64,000 bases of DNA from the NCBI RefSeq assembly GCF_003205615.1, contig NZ_PYBV01000015.1, positions 1-64,000 of the forward strand, read 5' to 3'. Source of the DNA: Micromonospora arborensis (GTDB lineage: Bacteria; Actinomycetota; Actinomycetes; Mycobacteriales; Micromonosporaceae). Below the pieces are notes generated by a model, which saw only the letters and a list, made by a program, of their open reading frames with translations, did no database searches and was not told the origin of the DNA. Within the stretch, counting starts at the first letter, position 1. Each line of letters starts with the position of its first letter. Positions 8,488 to 17,057 of the stretch are shown here, piece after piece. Both the position numbers and the translations under genes were made by a program.

Positions 8488-9225
8488 GTGGCGACGCGGC
8501 TTGTGCAGATCAACATGAAGGCTCGGGACGACTCCGCGCTTGGCGGTTTCTGGGCGGAGGTCCTCGGCTGGGGGCTCTCCAGCGAAGGGCCCGGCGTGAC
8601 CAACCTCGAACCCGAGGGCTTCGTCTACCCCGACCCCGTCGCCGTCTGCGTCGACCTCATCGCCTCGCCGGAACCCAAGACGGTCAAGAACCGCGTGCAC
8701 GTCGACCTCGCCACCTCCTCGGCGGCCCAGCAGGCGGCGATGGTCACGCGTCTGAAGGATCTCGGCGCGACAACCGCCGACGTGGGCCAGGGCGACGTCC
8801 CATGGACGGTCATGGCCGACCCGGAGGGCAACGAGTTCTGTGTGCTGGACCCCCGACCGCTCTACCGGGACACCGGACCGATCGCCGCGGTCGTGGTCGA
8901 CTGCGCGGATCCGCGAGCCATGGCCCGCTTCTGGAGCAACGCCATGGACTGGACGCTGCACGAGGTGACCGACCACAAGGCGGTACTGCGCTCGGCCAAG
9001 GGCGTCGGCCCATACCTGGAGTTCGTCCGCACACCCGATGTGAAGGTCGGGTGGAATCGTGTCCATCTCGACGTCCGCCCGTACCCGGGTGACGACCTGG
9101 AGGCCGAGGCGGCCAGACTGCTGGCGCTCGGCGCCACCGCCGTCGACCTCGGCGAAAGCGCTGTCCATTGGAAGGTCCTTGCCGACCCGGAAGGCAACGA
9201 GTTCTGCCTCCTCACCCCAGCCTGA
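8488..9225 (+). CDS. VOC family protein, two glyoxalase-like domains
   Basis: A 245-residue protein made of two tandem VOC (glyoxalase/bleomycin-resistance fold) halves of about 120 residues each. Each half ends in the same strand, DPEGNEFCVLDP (first) and DPEGNEFCLLTP (second), so it arose by duplication. It is probably a metal-binding enzyme or resistance-type binder of unknown substrate. GTG 8488 is preceded at 8 nt by a -10 box TAGCAT (8474-8479) with no ribosome site, so translation is probably leaderless. It converges on the MarR gene with a 1-nt gap. Confidence 0.88.
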   Translation: MATRLVQINMKARDDSALGGFWAEVLGWGLSSEGPGVTNLEPEGFVYPDPVAVCVDLIASPEPKTVKNRVHVDLATSSAAQQAAMVTRLKDLGATTADVGQGDVPWTVMADPEGNEFCVLDPRPLYRDTGPIAAVVVDCADPRAMARFWSNAMDWTLHEVTDHKAVLRSAKGVGPYLEFVRTPDVKVGWNRVHLDVRPYPGDDLEAEAARLLALGATAVDLGESAVHWKVLADPEGNEFCLLTPA

Positions 9226-9226
9226 C

Positions 9227-9715
9227 TCAGGTGGTTGGTCGATCGTCGCCGACCTGGGGTTCCTCCAGCCTGCGGGCGATCTGCTCGATGGCGGCGAGGT
9301 CGTCCGGGGCGAGCCGGTCGATGAGGTGGCGTCGTACCGACTGAACGTGGGCCGGTGCCGCGTCCTCGAGTGCCTCCAGGCCTTGCTCGGTGAGCACGAG
9401 GAAGCAACCTCTGCCGTCGGCTGGGTCGGGTGTGCGCCGCAGCAGACCGCGGGACTCCATCCGGGTGGCGTGCCGGGACAGCCGGCTGCGTGACCAGCCC
9501 ATCTTGTCGGCCTGTTCGCCCAGGCTGCTGGTGTGGCCGGTCCGCTCCGACAGGGTGCTCAGCACCTCGTAGTCGGGTTCGGAGAGCCCGACCGCGGCCA
9601 GGTCGCGCGCCGTGCCGGTCTGGACCGCGACCACGACGCGCAGGAACGCCCGCCAGGCGCGTTCCTCATCAGGGTTCAACCAGGGTACGGCCCCGACCGG
9701 CGGTGTAGTTGACAT
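9227..9715 (-). CDS. MarR family transcriptional regulator
   Basis: A 162-residue winged-helix MarR protein: LSEPDYEVLSTLSE, SLGEQADKMGWSRSRLSRHATR (recognition helix region) and the wing DPADGRGCFLVLTEQG. It is divergent from the flavin reductase-GNAT fusion, and the two start codons lie inside one 46-bp inverted repeat, so it probably represses itself and that gene. The reverse-strand promoter can be read as TTGACA in the far arm and TAGCTT about 6 nt before its ATG. Confidence 0.88.
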   Translation of the reverse strand: MSTTPPVGAVPWLNPDEERAWRAFLRVVVAVQTGTARDLAAVGLSEPDYEVLSTLSERTGHTSSLGEQADKMGWSRSRLSRHATRMESRGLLRRTPDPADGRGCFLVLTEQGLEALEDAAPAHVQSVRRHLIDRLAPDDLAAIEQIARRLEEPQVGDDRPTT

Positions 9716-9753
9716 GTAAACAAGCTACCACCTATGCTCGTTTCCATGTCAAC
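9708..9753. promoter_or_regulatory. Large inverted repeat: MarR operator with two divergent leaderless promoters
   Basis: The 18-nt arms 9708-9725 and 9736-9753 match at 16 of 18 positions as inverted copies, around a 10-nt centre. Each arm supplies a TTGACA -35 hexamer to the opposite gene. Rightward, TTGACA (9709-9714), 18 nt, then TATGCT (9733-9738) lies 7 nt from ATG 9746. Leftward, the mirror TTGACA and TAGCTT precede ATG 9715. One bound dimer or pair of dimers would shut both promoters. Confidence 0.75.
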
Positions 9754-10822
9754 GAAACCTACGCGTGTCCTCGTCCTGACGTGCAGCACCCGCCCAGGCG
9801 CCCTCGGCCCGGTGGTGGCCCAGTGGCTGACCGAAACGGTCGCCTCTCGTGCTGCGGCGCTCGGCGTCGAGCTCGTGCCGGTGGCCCTCGGCGAGCTGAA
9901 CCTGCCGTTCCTCGACGAGGAGGAGCATCCGTCGTCGGGCGTTTACCAGCAGGAACACACACGTCGGTGGAGCGCGATCGTCGACGCGGCTGATGGCTTC
10001 ATCGTGGTCACGCCGGAATACAACTACGGGATGCCGGCGACGCTGAAGAACGCGCTGGACTACCTCAGCCGCGAGTGGGCATGGAAGCCGATCGGCTTCG
10101 TCAGCTACGGCAACACGTCGGCGGGCACCCGGTCGGTTCAGCATGCCAAGCAGGTGGTGACGACCCTCCGCCTGGTCCCGGTGGGCGCCACGGTCGCGAT
10201 TCGCATCGGCGAGGCGGTGGAGAGTGGACAACTGCGTCCCGACGCGACCCGTGACGCGACGGGTCTCGGGTTGCTCGATGAGGTGGTCCGGGTTGCCCAC
10301 GCTCTGCGGCCACTGCGCGAACGCGGCCGAGTCGGGGCGCTGTCTGGACCGTTGCCCGGGTCGTACGTGCGGCGACTGACCCCCGACGACGCGGCCGAGG
10401 TCACGGTGCTGCAGCGGTGCTGCTGGGTGGACGAGGCCGTCGTCAACGACACCCTGGCCATACCGGCCCTGCATGAGTCGCTGGAGGAGGTGCGCGACTG
10501 GCTGGAGGCCTGGCACGTCACGGGCATCTGGTTGGACGGCCGACTGCTGGGCATGGTGCGGGCGCGTCGCGACGGCACCGACTGGCACATCGGTCGGCTC
10601 GCCGTCGTGCCCGACCTGCGGGGGCATGGGCTCGGTCGTTGGCTGCTACGCACCGCCGAAACCAGCGCGGGACCTGATTGCCGTCGTGTTCTGCTGTCCA
10701 CCGGCGCGAAGAGCTTGCGCAACATCGACCTTTACCGCAGTGAGGGATACCAGTCGGATTCACTCGACCGCCCGGACGGAACCACCCGCCTCACCAAGGA
10801 CATTTCCGTCAGGCAGCGCTGA
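9746..10822 (+). CDS. NADPH-dependent FMN reductase fused to a GNAT acetyltransferase
   Basis: A 358-residue two-domain protein. Residues about 1-185 are a flavodoxin-like NAD(P)H:FMN/azo-type reductase (VLVLTCSTRPGALG, FIVVTPEYNYGMPATLKNAL, FVSYGNTSAGTRSVQ). Residues about 205-355 are a GNAT domain with the acetyl-CoA loop IGRLAVVPDLRGHGLGRWLL and ALYRS-like NIDLYRSEGY. Each normally exists as a separate protein. ATG 9746 is preferred to ATG 9734 because it fits a leaderless start 7 nt from the -10 box. MarR control suggests a response to a toxic phenolic, quinone or drug; substrate is unknown. Confidence 0.85.
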   Translation: MSTKPTRVLVLTCSTRPGALGPVVAQWLTETVASRAAALGVELVPVALGELNLPFLDEEEHPSSGVYQQEHTRRWSAIVDAADGFIVVTPEYNYGMPATLKNALDYLSREWAWKPIGFVSYGNTSAGTRSVQHAKQVVTTLRLVPVGATVAIRIGEAVESGQLRPDATRDATGLGLLDEVVRVAHALRPLRERGRVGALSGPLPGSYVRRLTPDDAAEVTVLQRCCWVDEAVVNDTLAIPALHESLEEVRDWLEAWHVTGIWLDGRLLGMVRARRDGTDWHIGRLAVVPDLRGHGLGRWLLRTAETSAGPDCRRVLLSTGAKSLRNIDLYRSEGYQSDSLDRPDGTTRLTKDISVRQR

Positions 10823-10855
10823 TTGCTGCCGGCCTCCGAGGGTGGTCCAAGGGGT

Positions 10856-10886
10856 GCGGTGCCGGGCCCGTGCTGCCCGGCACCGC
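10856..10886. terminator. Bidirectional terminator hairpin
   Basis: GCGGTGCCGGGC (10856-10867) and GCCCGGCACCGC (10875-10886) form a perfect 12-bp stem with a 7-nt loop, between the convergent fusion gene and the GDSL esterase. Confidence 0.75.
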
Positions 10887-10896
10887 GACTGAAACG

Positions 10897-12051
10897 TCAG
10901 GCGACCGCGCAGGCGGTGCCGTTGAGGGTGAACGCGGACGGCCGGCCGGCATTGCCGGTGTGGGTCGCCTGGAAGCCGATGTCGACCGAGGTGTTCGCCG
11001 CGATCGTCGAGTTGTAGGAGACGTTGCGAGCGGTCACCGCCCCGCTCGACGGGGAGTAGCTGGCATTCCAGCCGCTGGTGATGGTCTGCCCGCTGGGCAG
11101 CGTGAATCCCAGCGCCCAACCGTTGACCGGCGTGCTGCCCGTGTTGGTCACCGAAACGGATGCGGTGAGACCGTTGCCCCAGGCGTTGACCGTGTACGCG
11201 ACGCGGCACCCGCCGGACGGCGGGGGAGTGGTGGGTGGCGCGGTGGTCGGCGGCGCGGTGGTGGGTGGAGCCGTGGTCGGAGGTGTGTCGCCGCCGATGC
11301 TGCCGGGCACCAACCGGAGAGCGTCGTACCAGGCCACGGCCATCTTGCGGTAGCCCGTGGCGTTGGGATGCACCCCGTCGGCCAGGTCGCTGAGCGTCAG
11401 AGCGCGGTACATGTCGACCAGGTGGACGCGCTTACCGGCGGCGGCCCGGCTCTGCACGATTCCGGGGATCGCGGCGTTGTAGCCCCGGACCTGGTTGTCC
11501 GCACCCGACTTCGGGATGATCGTCGCGACGAACACGTCCGCGTTCGGTGCGGTGTTGGTGATCCGGTCGACCAGGGTGGCGAGCCGGGCCGGGGCGCCGG
11601 ACGTGTCGCCGTACATGTCGTTGGTGCCGATGTGCAGCAGCACCGTCCGGGGATTCGTGGCCCGCAACCAGTTGACGACATTGGCGTCGATCTGGGCGAT
11701 CGTCCACCCGGAATGGCCTTGGTGATCGTGGTCGCCAAGGCTGGATGGGCCGTTGAACTGGGAGCCGACGAAGTCGATCCGGTAACCGCCGCTGGTGAAC
11801 CGCTGCCAGAGCTCGATCCGGTAACCGCCCGGGACGTTGAACCCGTCGGTGATCGAGTCGCCGAGGGGCATCACGCGTACGCCGCCGTTGGATTCCGCGC
11901 TCGCGGGAGTGGTCGCGATCGGTACGGCGGCGGCCACGGCGGCGACGGCCGCCAGGGCGGCCCACCACAGGCGAGCCCGCCGGGGCTTCGGCGGCGCTGC
12001 GGTGGCGGTGGGTGGGGGAGGAACGGGATGGCCGAGCGTTGCACTGCTCAT
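10897..12051 (-). CDS. Secreted SGNH/GDSL esterase with CBM2
   Basis: A 384-residue exported protein. A signal peptide with an Arg-rich start and hydrophobic stretch ends near AESNG (about residue 54). The SGNH catalytic domain (about 58-250) shows block I GDSITDGF, block III GTND and block V DGVHPN with the catalytic Asp and His. A PPTTA linker (about 258-283) leads to a C-terminal CBM2 (about 285-384, bounded by Cys). This arrangement fits CE3-like acetyl xylan esterases acting outside the cell. Its CBM2 is close to that of the CE1 enzyme at 24060. A LacI-type palindrome lies upstream at 12230. Confidence 0.88.
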   Translation of the reverse strand: MSSATLGHPVPPPPTATAAPPKPRRARLWWAALAAVAAVAAAVPIATTPASAESNGGVRVMPLGDSITDGFNVPGGYRIELWQRFTSGGYRIDFVGSQFNGPSSLGDHDHQGHSGWTIAQIDANVVNWLRATNPRTVLLHIGTNDMYGDTSGAPARLATLVDRITNTAPNADVFVATIIPKSGADNQVRGYNAAIPGIVQSRAAAGKRVHLVDMYRALTLSDLADGVHPNATGYRKMAVAWYDALRLVPGSIGGDTPPTTAPPTTAPPTTAPPTTPPPSGGCRVAYTVNAWGNGLTASVSVTNTGSTPVNGWALGFTLPSGQTITSGWNASYSPSSGAVTARNVSYNSTIAANTSVDIGFQATHTGNAGRPSAFTLNGTACAVA

Positions 12052-12229
12052 GGGACTTCCTCCGGTGGTGGGTGCGCGACAACAGCGGCCACCGAGGAGC
12101 CGGATGCCGCCAGCACGTGGTACGCGGGGAGTGGGGCTGCGGAACGACCAAGAACCCGGACGTCTTCACTGGTGGTCGTACCGATTCGCGGTGCGGGAGT
12201 GTGCCCGGCACTCCGCTGACGCACCATAG

Positions 12230-12247
12230 CGTGTTATCGCTAACACG
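12230..12247. promoter_or_regulatory. LacI-type operator upstream of the GDSL esterase
   Basis: CGTGTTA (12230-12236) and TAACACG (12241-12247) are perfect arms around TCGC, about 180 nt upstream of the esterase ATG. The TGTTA-GC-TAACA form is like sites of LacI-family xylan or arabinan regulators. It differs from the CGAAAGTTTCG sites of the neighbouring operon. Confidence 0.6.
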
Positions 12248-12293
12248 AGCAATAGATCGGTGATCGACTATGGCTCGGGGTGGTGCGGCGGTG

Positions 12294-13301
12294 TCAGTTC
12301 GTGGATGCGTGCGCCGGGTGGAGCACCGAGTCGAGCCAGCGCAACTGACGCCGGACGTGCACGGCCTCGCCGCCCTCGTGACCATTGAACGGGTAGACGT
12401 GCATCTCGCGCGCCGGCGGGACCGGTAGCCGGGCCGCCGCGCCGTACTGGTTGTAGGCGGCGAAGCCGGTTCGCGGCGGACAGACGGTGTCGCGCAGCCC
12501 GATCCCGAAATGGGCCGGCGCCGTCGCGCGACGAGCGAAGCTCACCCCGTCGACGTAGGACAGGGTGCGCCACACCGCGTCCTCGGCGTCCCGGTGCACG
12601 GCCAGGTAGCGGGCGATCTCGCCGTACGGCGCGGGATCGCTGACCTGGACCGCCCGGCGCATGTCGCAGAGGAACGGGGCGGTGGTGAGCACCGCGCTGA
12701 GGTCGTCGACGAGACCGGCCACCGCCAGGGCGATGCCGCCGCCCTGGCTGTTGCCGACCAGGGTGACCCGGTCACCGTCGACTCCCGGTAGGGCGCGGAC
12801 GGCCTCGACCGCCCGGACCGCGTCGGTGATCAGGCGGCGGTAGTGGTAGTCCCGCGGGTCGAGGATCCCCCAGGTGACCGGCGAGGGCCCACCGGGTGCG
12901 CCGTGCGGGTCGGCGGTGTCGCCCGCGCCGTACTGCCCCGCCTGGCCCCGGTTGTCCATGAGCAGGTGGGCGTACCCGGCCACCGGCCAGGTCAGCCGCT
13001 CGTGTGGCAGGCCGCGACCACGGCCGTAGCCGGGGTACTCGACCACGGTGGGCAGGGGCTCCGCAACACCAGCCGGGCGGGTGTACCAGGCCCGCACGGG
13101 GTCACCGCCGAAGCCCGCGAAGGTGACGTCCCAGGAGTCGAGCAGTCGCAGGTCGGTGGGCTCTGGCCGGACGTCGACGAGCACCGGCCGGGCGACCGCC
13201 TCGGCGAGGGTGTCGCGCCAGAACTGGTCGAAGTCGTCCGGCTCGTCGATGGTCGGCGAGTATTGCTCCAGAGCATCGAGGGAGAAGGGGGAGTTCGGCA
13301 C
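12294..13301 (-). CDS. Acetylxylan esterase, CE7 / cephalosporin-C deacetylase family
   Basis: A 335-residue alpha/beta hydrolase of normal CE7 length without a signal peptide. It shows the N-terminal family segment DDFDQFWRDTLAEA, the RGQ motif (NRGQAGQYG), the nucleophile GNSQGGG (about 195-201), the Asp in GLRDTVCPP and the His in NGHEGG. CE7 enzymes remove acetyl groups from short xylo-oligosaccharides inside the cell, which suits the import operon nearby. GTG 13301 is chosen; the LacI gene ends 14 nt upstream, so the two probably form one transcript. Confidence 0.88.
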   Translation of the reverse strand: MPNSPFSLDALEQYSPTIDEPDDFDQFWRDTLAEAVARPVLVDVRPEPTDLRLLDSWDVTFAGFGGDPVRAWYTRPAGVAEPLPTVVEYPGYGRGRGLPHERLTWPVAGYAHLLMDNRGQAGQYGAGDTADPHGAPGGPSPVTWGILDPRDYHYRRLITDAVRAVEAVRALPGVDGDRVTLVGNSQGGGIALAVAGLVDDLSAVLTTAPFLCDMRRAVQVSDPAPYGEIARYLAVHRDAEDAVWRTLSYVDGVSFARRATAPAHFGIGLRDTVCPPRTGFAAYNQYGAAARLPVPPAREMHVYPFNGHEGGEAVHVRRQLRWLDSVLHPAHASTN

Positions 13302-13315
13302 AGGTCCTCGCAGGG

Positions 13316-14353
13316 TCAGTGCGGCTGGGCGGGGGGTGCGGTGCTCTCCCGGACGACCAACTCGGTCACCAGGTCGATCCGGCTGGTCGCTGGCTCGTTG
13401 CCCCTGGTCAGGTCGAGCAGCATCTGGGTGGCGATGCCAGCCATGTCGCGCAACGGCTGGTTGATGGTGGTGAGGGCCGGGTCGGTCCACGCGGATACCG
13501 GCAGGTTGTCGTACCCGATCACCGAAAGGTCCTCGGGCACACGGAGGCCGCACTGGCGAGCGGCCCGGAGCACCCCCATGGCCTGGATGTCGGAGCCGGC
13601 GAAGATCGCCGTGGGTCGGGATGGTCGCCGGAGCAGTTCCAGCCCGTGGGCGTGCCCGGCACCTGCGGAAAAGCTGCCGTAGCGGATCAGCTCGCGGTCG
13701 ACGGTGATCCCGGCTTCGTCGTGGGCCGACTGGAAGCCAGCCGCCCGGGCGCGGCTGCAGAGCATGTCGGGTGGCCCGGAGATGATGGCGATCCGCCGGT
13801 GCCCCAGCTCCAGGAGGTGCCGGGCGGCGAGCAGGCCGCCGTTCCAGTTGTTGGAGCCGACGGTGGGCACGGAGGCCGAGGTCGCGCTGTCGGTGTCGAC
13901 GACGACGAACGGTATGCCCTGGCGCCGCAGGTGCTGTTGTTGGGCCTCGGCCAGATGGGAGAGGACGAACACCACGCCCAGCGGGCGATCGGCGAGTACC
14001 GCGTCCAGCCATCGTGCCGGCGGCCGGTGCGCGCCGTCGAGTTGAGCGACCGACAACCCGACGCCGGCCGCGGTGGTCACCGCCTCGACACCGCGCAAGA
14101 TCTCCATCGCCCAGCCGGTGTCGAACTCGTGGAACACGAGATCGATCCGACCTCCGCCGGTCGAGGATCGGCGGGTGCGACGCTGGTACCGGTGGCGGTC
14201 GAGGCTCGCCTCCACGCGTGCTCGGGTGCCGGGGGCGACATCACCACGTCCGTTGAGGACCTTGGACACCGTCGCGACCGAGACGCCGACGTCGTTGGCG
14301 ATGGTCGCGATCGTGGTGGAGGCGGGTGGGCCGAGCGGGCGGTGCTCTGTCAT
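13316..14353 (-). CDS. LacI family regulator of the xylan operon (BxlR-like)
   Basis: A 345-residue LacI/GalR regulator. The helix-turn-helix and hinge are TIATIANDVGVSVATVSKVL (about 13-32), followed by a periplasmic-binding-like effector domain (NNWNGGLLAARHLLELGHRR, GYDNLPVSAWTDPALTTINQ). A perfect CCGAAA-G-TTTCGG palindrome just upstream suggests autoregulation, and a related site precedes the GH3-led operon. Streptomyces BxlR is reported to bind CGAA-N-TTCG type sites near a xylosidase operon, hence the comparison. ATG 14353 is preferred to an upstream ATG at 14371. Confidence 0.88.
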   Translation of the reverse strand: MTEHRPLGPPASTTIATIANDVGVSVATVSKVLNGRGDVAPGTRARVEASLDRHRYQRRTRRSSTGGGRIDLVFHEFDTGWAMEILRGVEAVTTAAGVGLSVAQLDGAHRPPARWLDAVLADRPLGVVFVLSHLAEAQQQHLRRQGIPFVVVDTDSATSASVPTVGSNNWNGGLLAARHLLELGHRRIAIISGPPDMLCSRARAAGFQSAHDEAGITVDRELIRYGSFSAGAGHAHGLELLRRPSRPTAIFAGSDIQAMGVLRAARQCGLRVPEDLSVIGYDNLPVSAWTDPALTTINQPLRDMAGIATQMLLDLTRGNEPATSRIDLVTELVVRESTAPPAQPH

Positions 14354-14371
14354 CGCAGCCTCATACAACAT

Positions 14372-14384
14372 CCGAAAGTTTCGG
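14372..14384. promoter_or_regulatory. CGAAAGTTTCG operator at the LacI gene
   Basis: CCGAAA (14372-14377), G, TTTCGG (14379-14384) is a perfect 13-nt palindrome, 18 nt upstream of the LacI start codon on its coding strand. It matches the site before the GH3 gene. Confidence 0.7.
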
Positions 14385-14534
14385 CAGACCCTAACACGAT
14401 TGGCGGTTCCCGCCAGCCGGTCCGGCGGTCACTCTGCCCCGTTCGCCGGTCGATTTCCGGCGCTCGCGCAACCGAGCGCCGATGTCGACGTCACCGTGTG
14501 CAGACAGCGACCACCGGAGGTAGAGATCGAACCC

Positions 14535-14600
14535 TTGACACACATCGATGCGCCACTTAGGTTGCCGAAAAGGTTACGCAGGCTTCCGGAAAGTTTCGGA
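14535..14600 (+). promoter_or_regulatory. Promoter and operator of the xylo-oligosaccharide operon
   Basis: TTGACA (14535-14540), 17 nt, then TAGGTT (14558-14563) forms a good sigma-70-type promoter. Downstream, CGGAAAGTTTCGG (14587-14599) repeats the GAAA-G-TTTC core found at the LacI gene, so bound repressor would block elongation or open-complex formation. A weaker GAAAAGGTT half site lies at 14567-14575. The 318-nt gap between the LacI and GH3 genes holds these elements. Confidence 0.65.
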
Positions 14601-14671
14601 TCGTGGAAACGTCCGCCACGGAACTGCTTCCGCGAGGCACGGGGATGTGGGCGGAGCTAAGGGGTCTTGGC

Positions 14672-17047
14672 ATGAGAAGTCAGTCACCTGTGGATGGCGA
14701 CGCCGCCCCGTGGCGCGATCCGCAGTTGTCGCCGACCGCCCGAGCCGAGGCGCTCCTGCCCTTGCTGTCGCTGGAGGAGAAGGTCGCCCAACTCGTCGGA
14801 GTCTGGGTCGGTGCCGAGGCGTCCGGCGAGGGCGTCGCCCCCCACCAGTCCGACATGATGAGCGAGCCGCTCGATTGGAGCAGCGTCATCCGGTACGGCT
14901 TGGGCCAGCTCACCCGCCCGTTCGGCACCGCGCCGGTCGACCCGGTGGTCGGCGCCCGGTCGCTCGCCGCCTCCCAGGCACAGATCGTCGCCAACAGCCG
15001 GTTCGGGATTCCGGCCCAGGTGCACGAGGAGTGCCTCACCGGGTTCGCGGCCTGGCGGGCCACCGTCTACCCGACCCCACTCAGCTGGGGCGCTTCCTTC
15101 GACCCGGAACTGGTCGAGGCGATGGCCGACCGGATCGGGCGCTCGATGCGCGCCGCGGGCGTACACCAGGGGCTCGCACCGGTCCTCGACGTCACCCGCG
15201 ACTACCGCTGGGGTCGCACCGAGGAGACGATCGGCGAGGACCCCTACCTGGTGGGGACCACCGGTGCCGCGTACGTGCGGGGTCTGGAGGGTGCCGGCGT
15301 CGTGGCCACCCTCAAACACTTCGCCGGCTACTCCGCCTCCCGGGGCGGGCGCAACCACGCCCCGGTGCCGATGGGTCGTCGGGAACTGGCCGACGTGATC
15401 CTGCCGCCGTTCGAGATGGCCCTTCGGCTCGGCGGCGCCCGCTCGGTGATGAACTCCTACGCCGAGATCGACGGCCTGCCCGCCGCCGCCGACGAGGAGT
15501 TGCTGACCGGTCTGCTGCGCGACGATTGGGGCTTCACCGGCACGGTGGTCTCCGACTACTTCTCCCTCCGTTTCCTGCAGACCCTGCACGGTGTGGCCGA
15601 ACGCTCCGCCGACGCCGCCCGGCTCGCCCTGCGTGCCGGAATCGACGTCGAACTGCCCACCGTGGACACCTTCGGCACCCCGCTGGTCGAGGCGGTACGC
15701 GGCGGTGACGTCGACGAGGCGCTGATCGACCGGGCGCTGCGGCGGGTGCTGATCCAGAAGATCGAGCTCGGTCTGCTCGACGACGGCTGGCAGGAGTTGC
15801 CCGACGACGCCGCTTCCCTGCGACTCGACGACGAGATCAGCCAGGACGTGGCCGTACGCCTGGCCCGGGAGTCCGTCGTCCTGCTGCACAACAACGGCGT
15901 CCTCCCGCTGCCCACCGGCGGTCGGGTCGCCCTGGTCGGCCCGGCCGCCGACGACCCGATGGCCATGCTCGGCTGTTACTCCTTCCCCAACCACGTGGGC
16001 GTGCACCACAGTGAGTTCGGGCTCGGCCTGGACATCCCCTCGCTGCGCGACGAGCTGGCCCGACGCGTCCCGTTGCTCAGCCACGAGCCGGGCTGCGCCA
16101 TCACCGGCGACCACACCTCCGGCATCCCGGCCGCGGTCGCCGCGGCCGCCGCCGCCGACGTGTGCGTGCTCGCCGTCGGCGATCGGGCGGGAATGTTCGG
16201 CCGGGGCACCTCCGGCGAGGGCTGCGACGCCGCCGACCTGCGGTTGCCTGGCGTGCAGGCCGAGCTCGTCCGAGCCGTCCTCGCCACCGGTACCCCGGTC
16301 GTCGTGGTGCTGATGGCCGGTCGCCCCTACGCGCTCGGTCCGGAGTTCGACGCCGCGGCAGCCGTGGTGCAGGCGTTCTTCCTCGGCCAACTCGGCGGGC
16401 AGGCGCTCGCCGAGGTGCTCACCGGCACGGTGAACCCGTCCGGCCGCCTGCCGGTGAGCGTTCCCCGCGACGCCGGCGGAATGCCGAGCACCTACCTGTC
16501 GCCGCCACTCGGCCACCGCAACAAGGTGTCCTCGATCGATCCCACCCCGGCGTACCCGTTCGGCCACGGCCTGAGCTACACCACCTTCGAGTGGTCCGAC
16601 GCCACCGTCGTCGAGCCGGCGAACGAGTCGCCGGATGACCCGGCCGCCTGGCCGGTCGACGGCGTGGTGCGGGTGCGGATCACCGTCGCCAACACCGGTG
16701 ACCGGGCCGGCGCCGAGGTGGTGCAGCTCTACCTGCACGACCCGGTCGCGCAGACCACCCGCCCGGTGGTCCGGCTGGTCGGCTACGCCCGACTGCCGCT
16801 GGAATCCGGCGAGGCGGCGCACGTGACGTTCGGCGTGCCGGCCGACCTGACGTCGTTCAGCGGCCTGACCGGCCGGCGGGTCGTCGAGCCCGGCGCGGTC
16901 GAGCTGCGGTTCGGCCGGTCCAGCGGCGAGACGGTGGCGACCCTGCCGCTGCGACTGACGGGCGTCGAGCGCCAGGTCGGCCACCAGCGGGAACTGCTCA
17001 CGTCGGTGCGGGTCGAGCCCCTCGTGGCCGTCCCGCATTCCGCCTAG
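14672..17047 (+). CDS. Glycoside hydrolase family 3 beta-xylosidase/beta-glucosidase
   Basis: A 791-residue intracellular-looking GH3 enzyme with no signal peptide. The GH3 N domain contains KHFAGYSASRGGRNHAPV and the nucleophile strand TVVSDYFSLRF (Asp at about 294-295). The GH3 C domain (about 410-620) and a C-terminal fibronectin-type domain (about 670-760, LYLHDPVAQTTRPVVRL) follow. It would release xylose or glucose from imported oligosaccharides. ATG 14672 is chosen because AAGGGG precedes it at about 8 nt; the frame is open to 14603. It is first in an operon with transporter and GH67 genes, which favours xylosidase activity. Confidence 0.9.
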   Translation: MRSQSPVDGDAAPWRDPQLSPTARAEALLPLLSLEEKVAQLVGVWVGAEASGEGVAPHQSDMMSEPLDWSSVIRYGLGQLTRPFGTAPVDPVVGARSLAASQAQIVANSRFGIPAQVHEECLTGFAAWRATVYPTPLSWGASFDPELVEAMADRIGRSMRAAGVHQGLAPVLDVTRDYRWGRTEETIGEDPYLVGTTGAAYVRGLEGAGVVATLKHFAGYSASRGGRNHAPVPMGRRELADVILPPFEMALRLGGARSVMNSYAEIDGLPAAADEELLTGLLRDDWGFTGTVVSDYFSLRFLQTLHGVAERSADAARLALRAGIDVELPTVDTFGTPLVEAVRGGDVDEALIDRALRRVLIQKIELGLLDDGWQELPDDAASLRLDDEISQDVAVRLARESVVLLHNNGVLPLPTGGRVALVGPAADDPMAMLGCYSFPNHVGVHHSEFGLGLDIPSLRDELARRVPLLSHEPGCAITGDHTSGIPAAVAAAAAADVCVLAVGDRAGMFGRGTSGEGCDAADLRLPGVQAELVRAVLATGTPVVVVLMAGRPYALGPEFDAAAAVVQAFFLGQLGGQALAEVLTGTVNPSGRLPVSVPRDAGGMPSTYLSPPLGHRNKVSSIDPTPAYPFGHGLSYTTFEWSDATVVEPANESPDDPAAWPVDGVVRVRITVANTGDRAGAEVVQLYLHDPVAQTTRPVVRLVGYARLPLESGEAAHVTFGVPADLTSFSGLTGRRVVEPGAVELRFGRSSGETVATLPLRLTGVERQVGHQRELLTSVRVEPLVAVPHSA

Positions 17048-17057
17048 GAGGCCGAGG

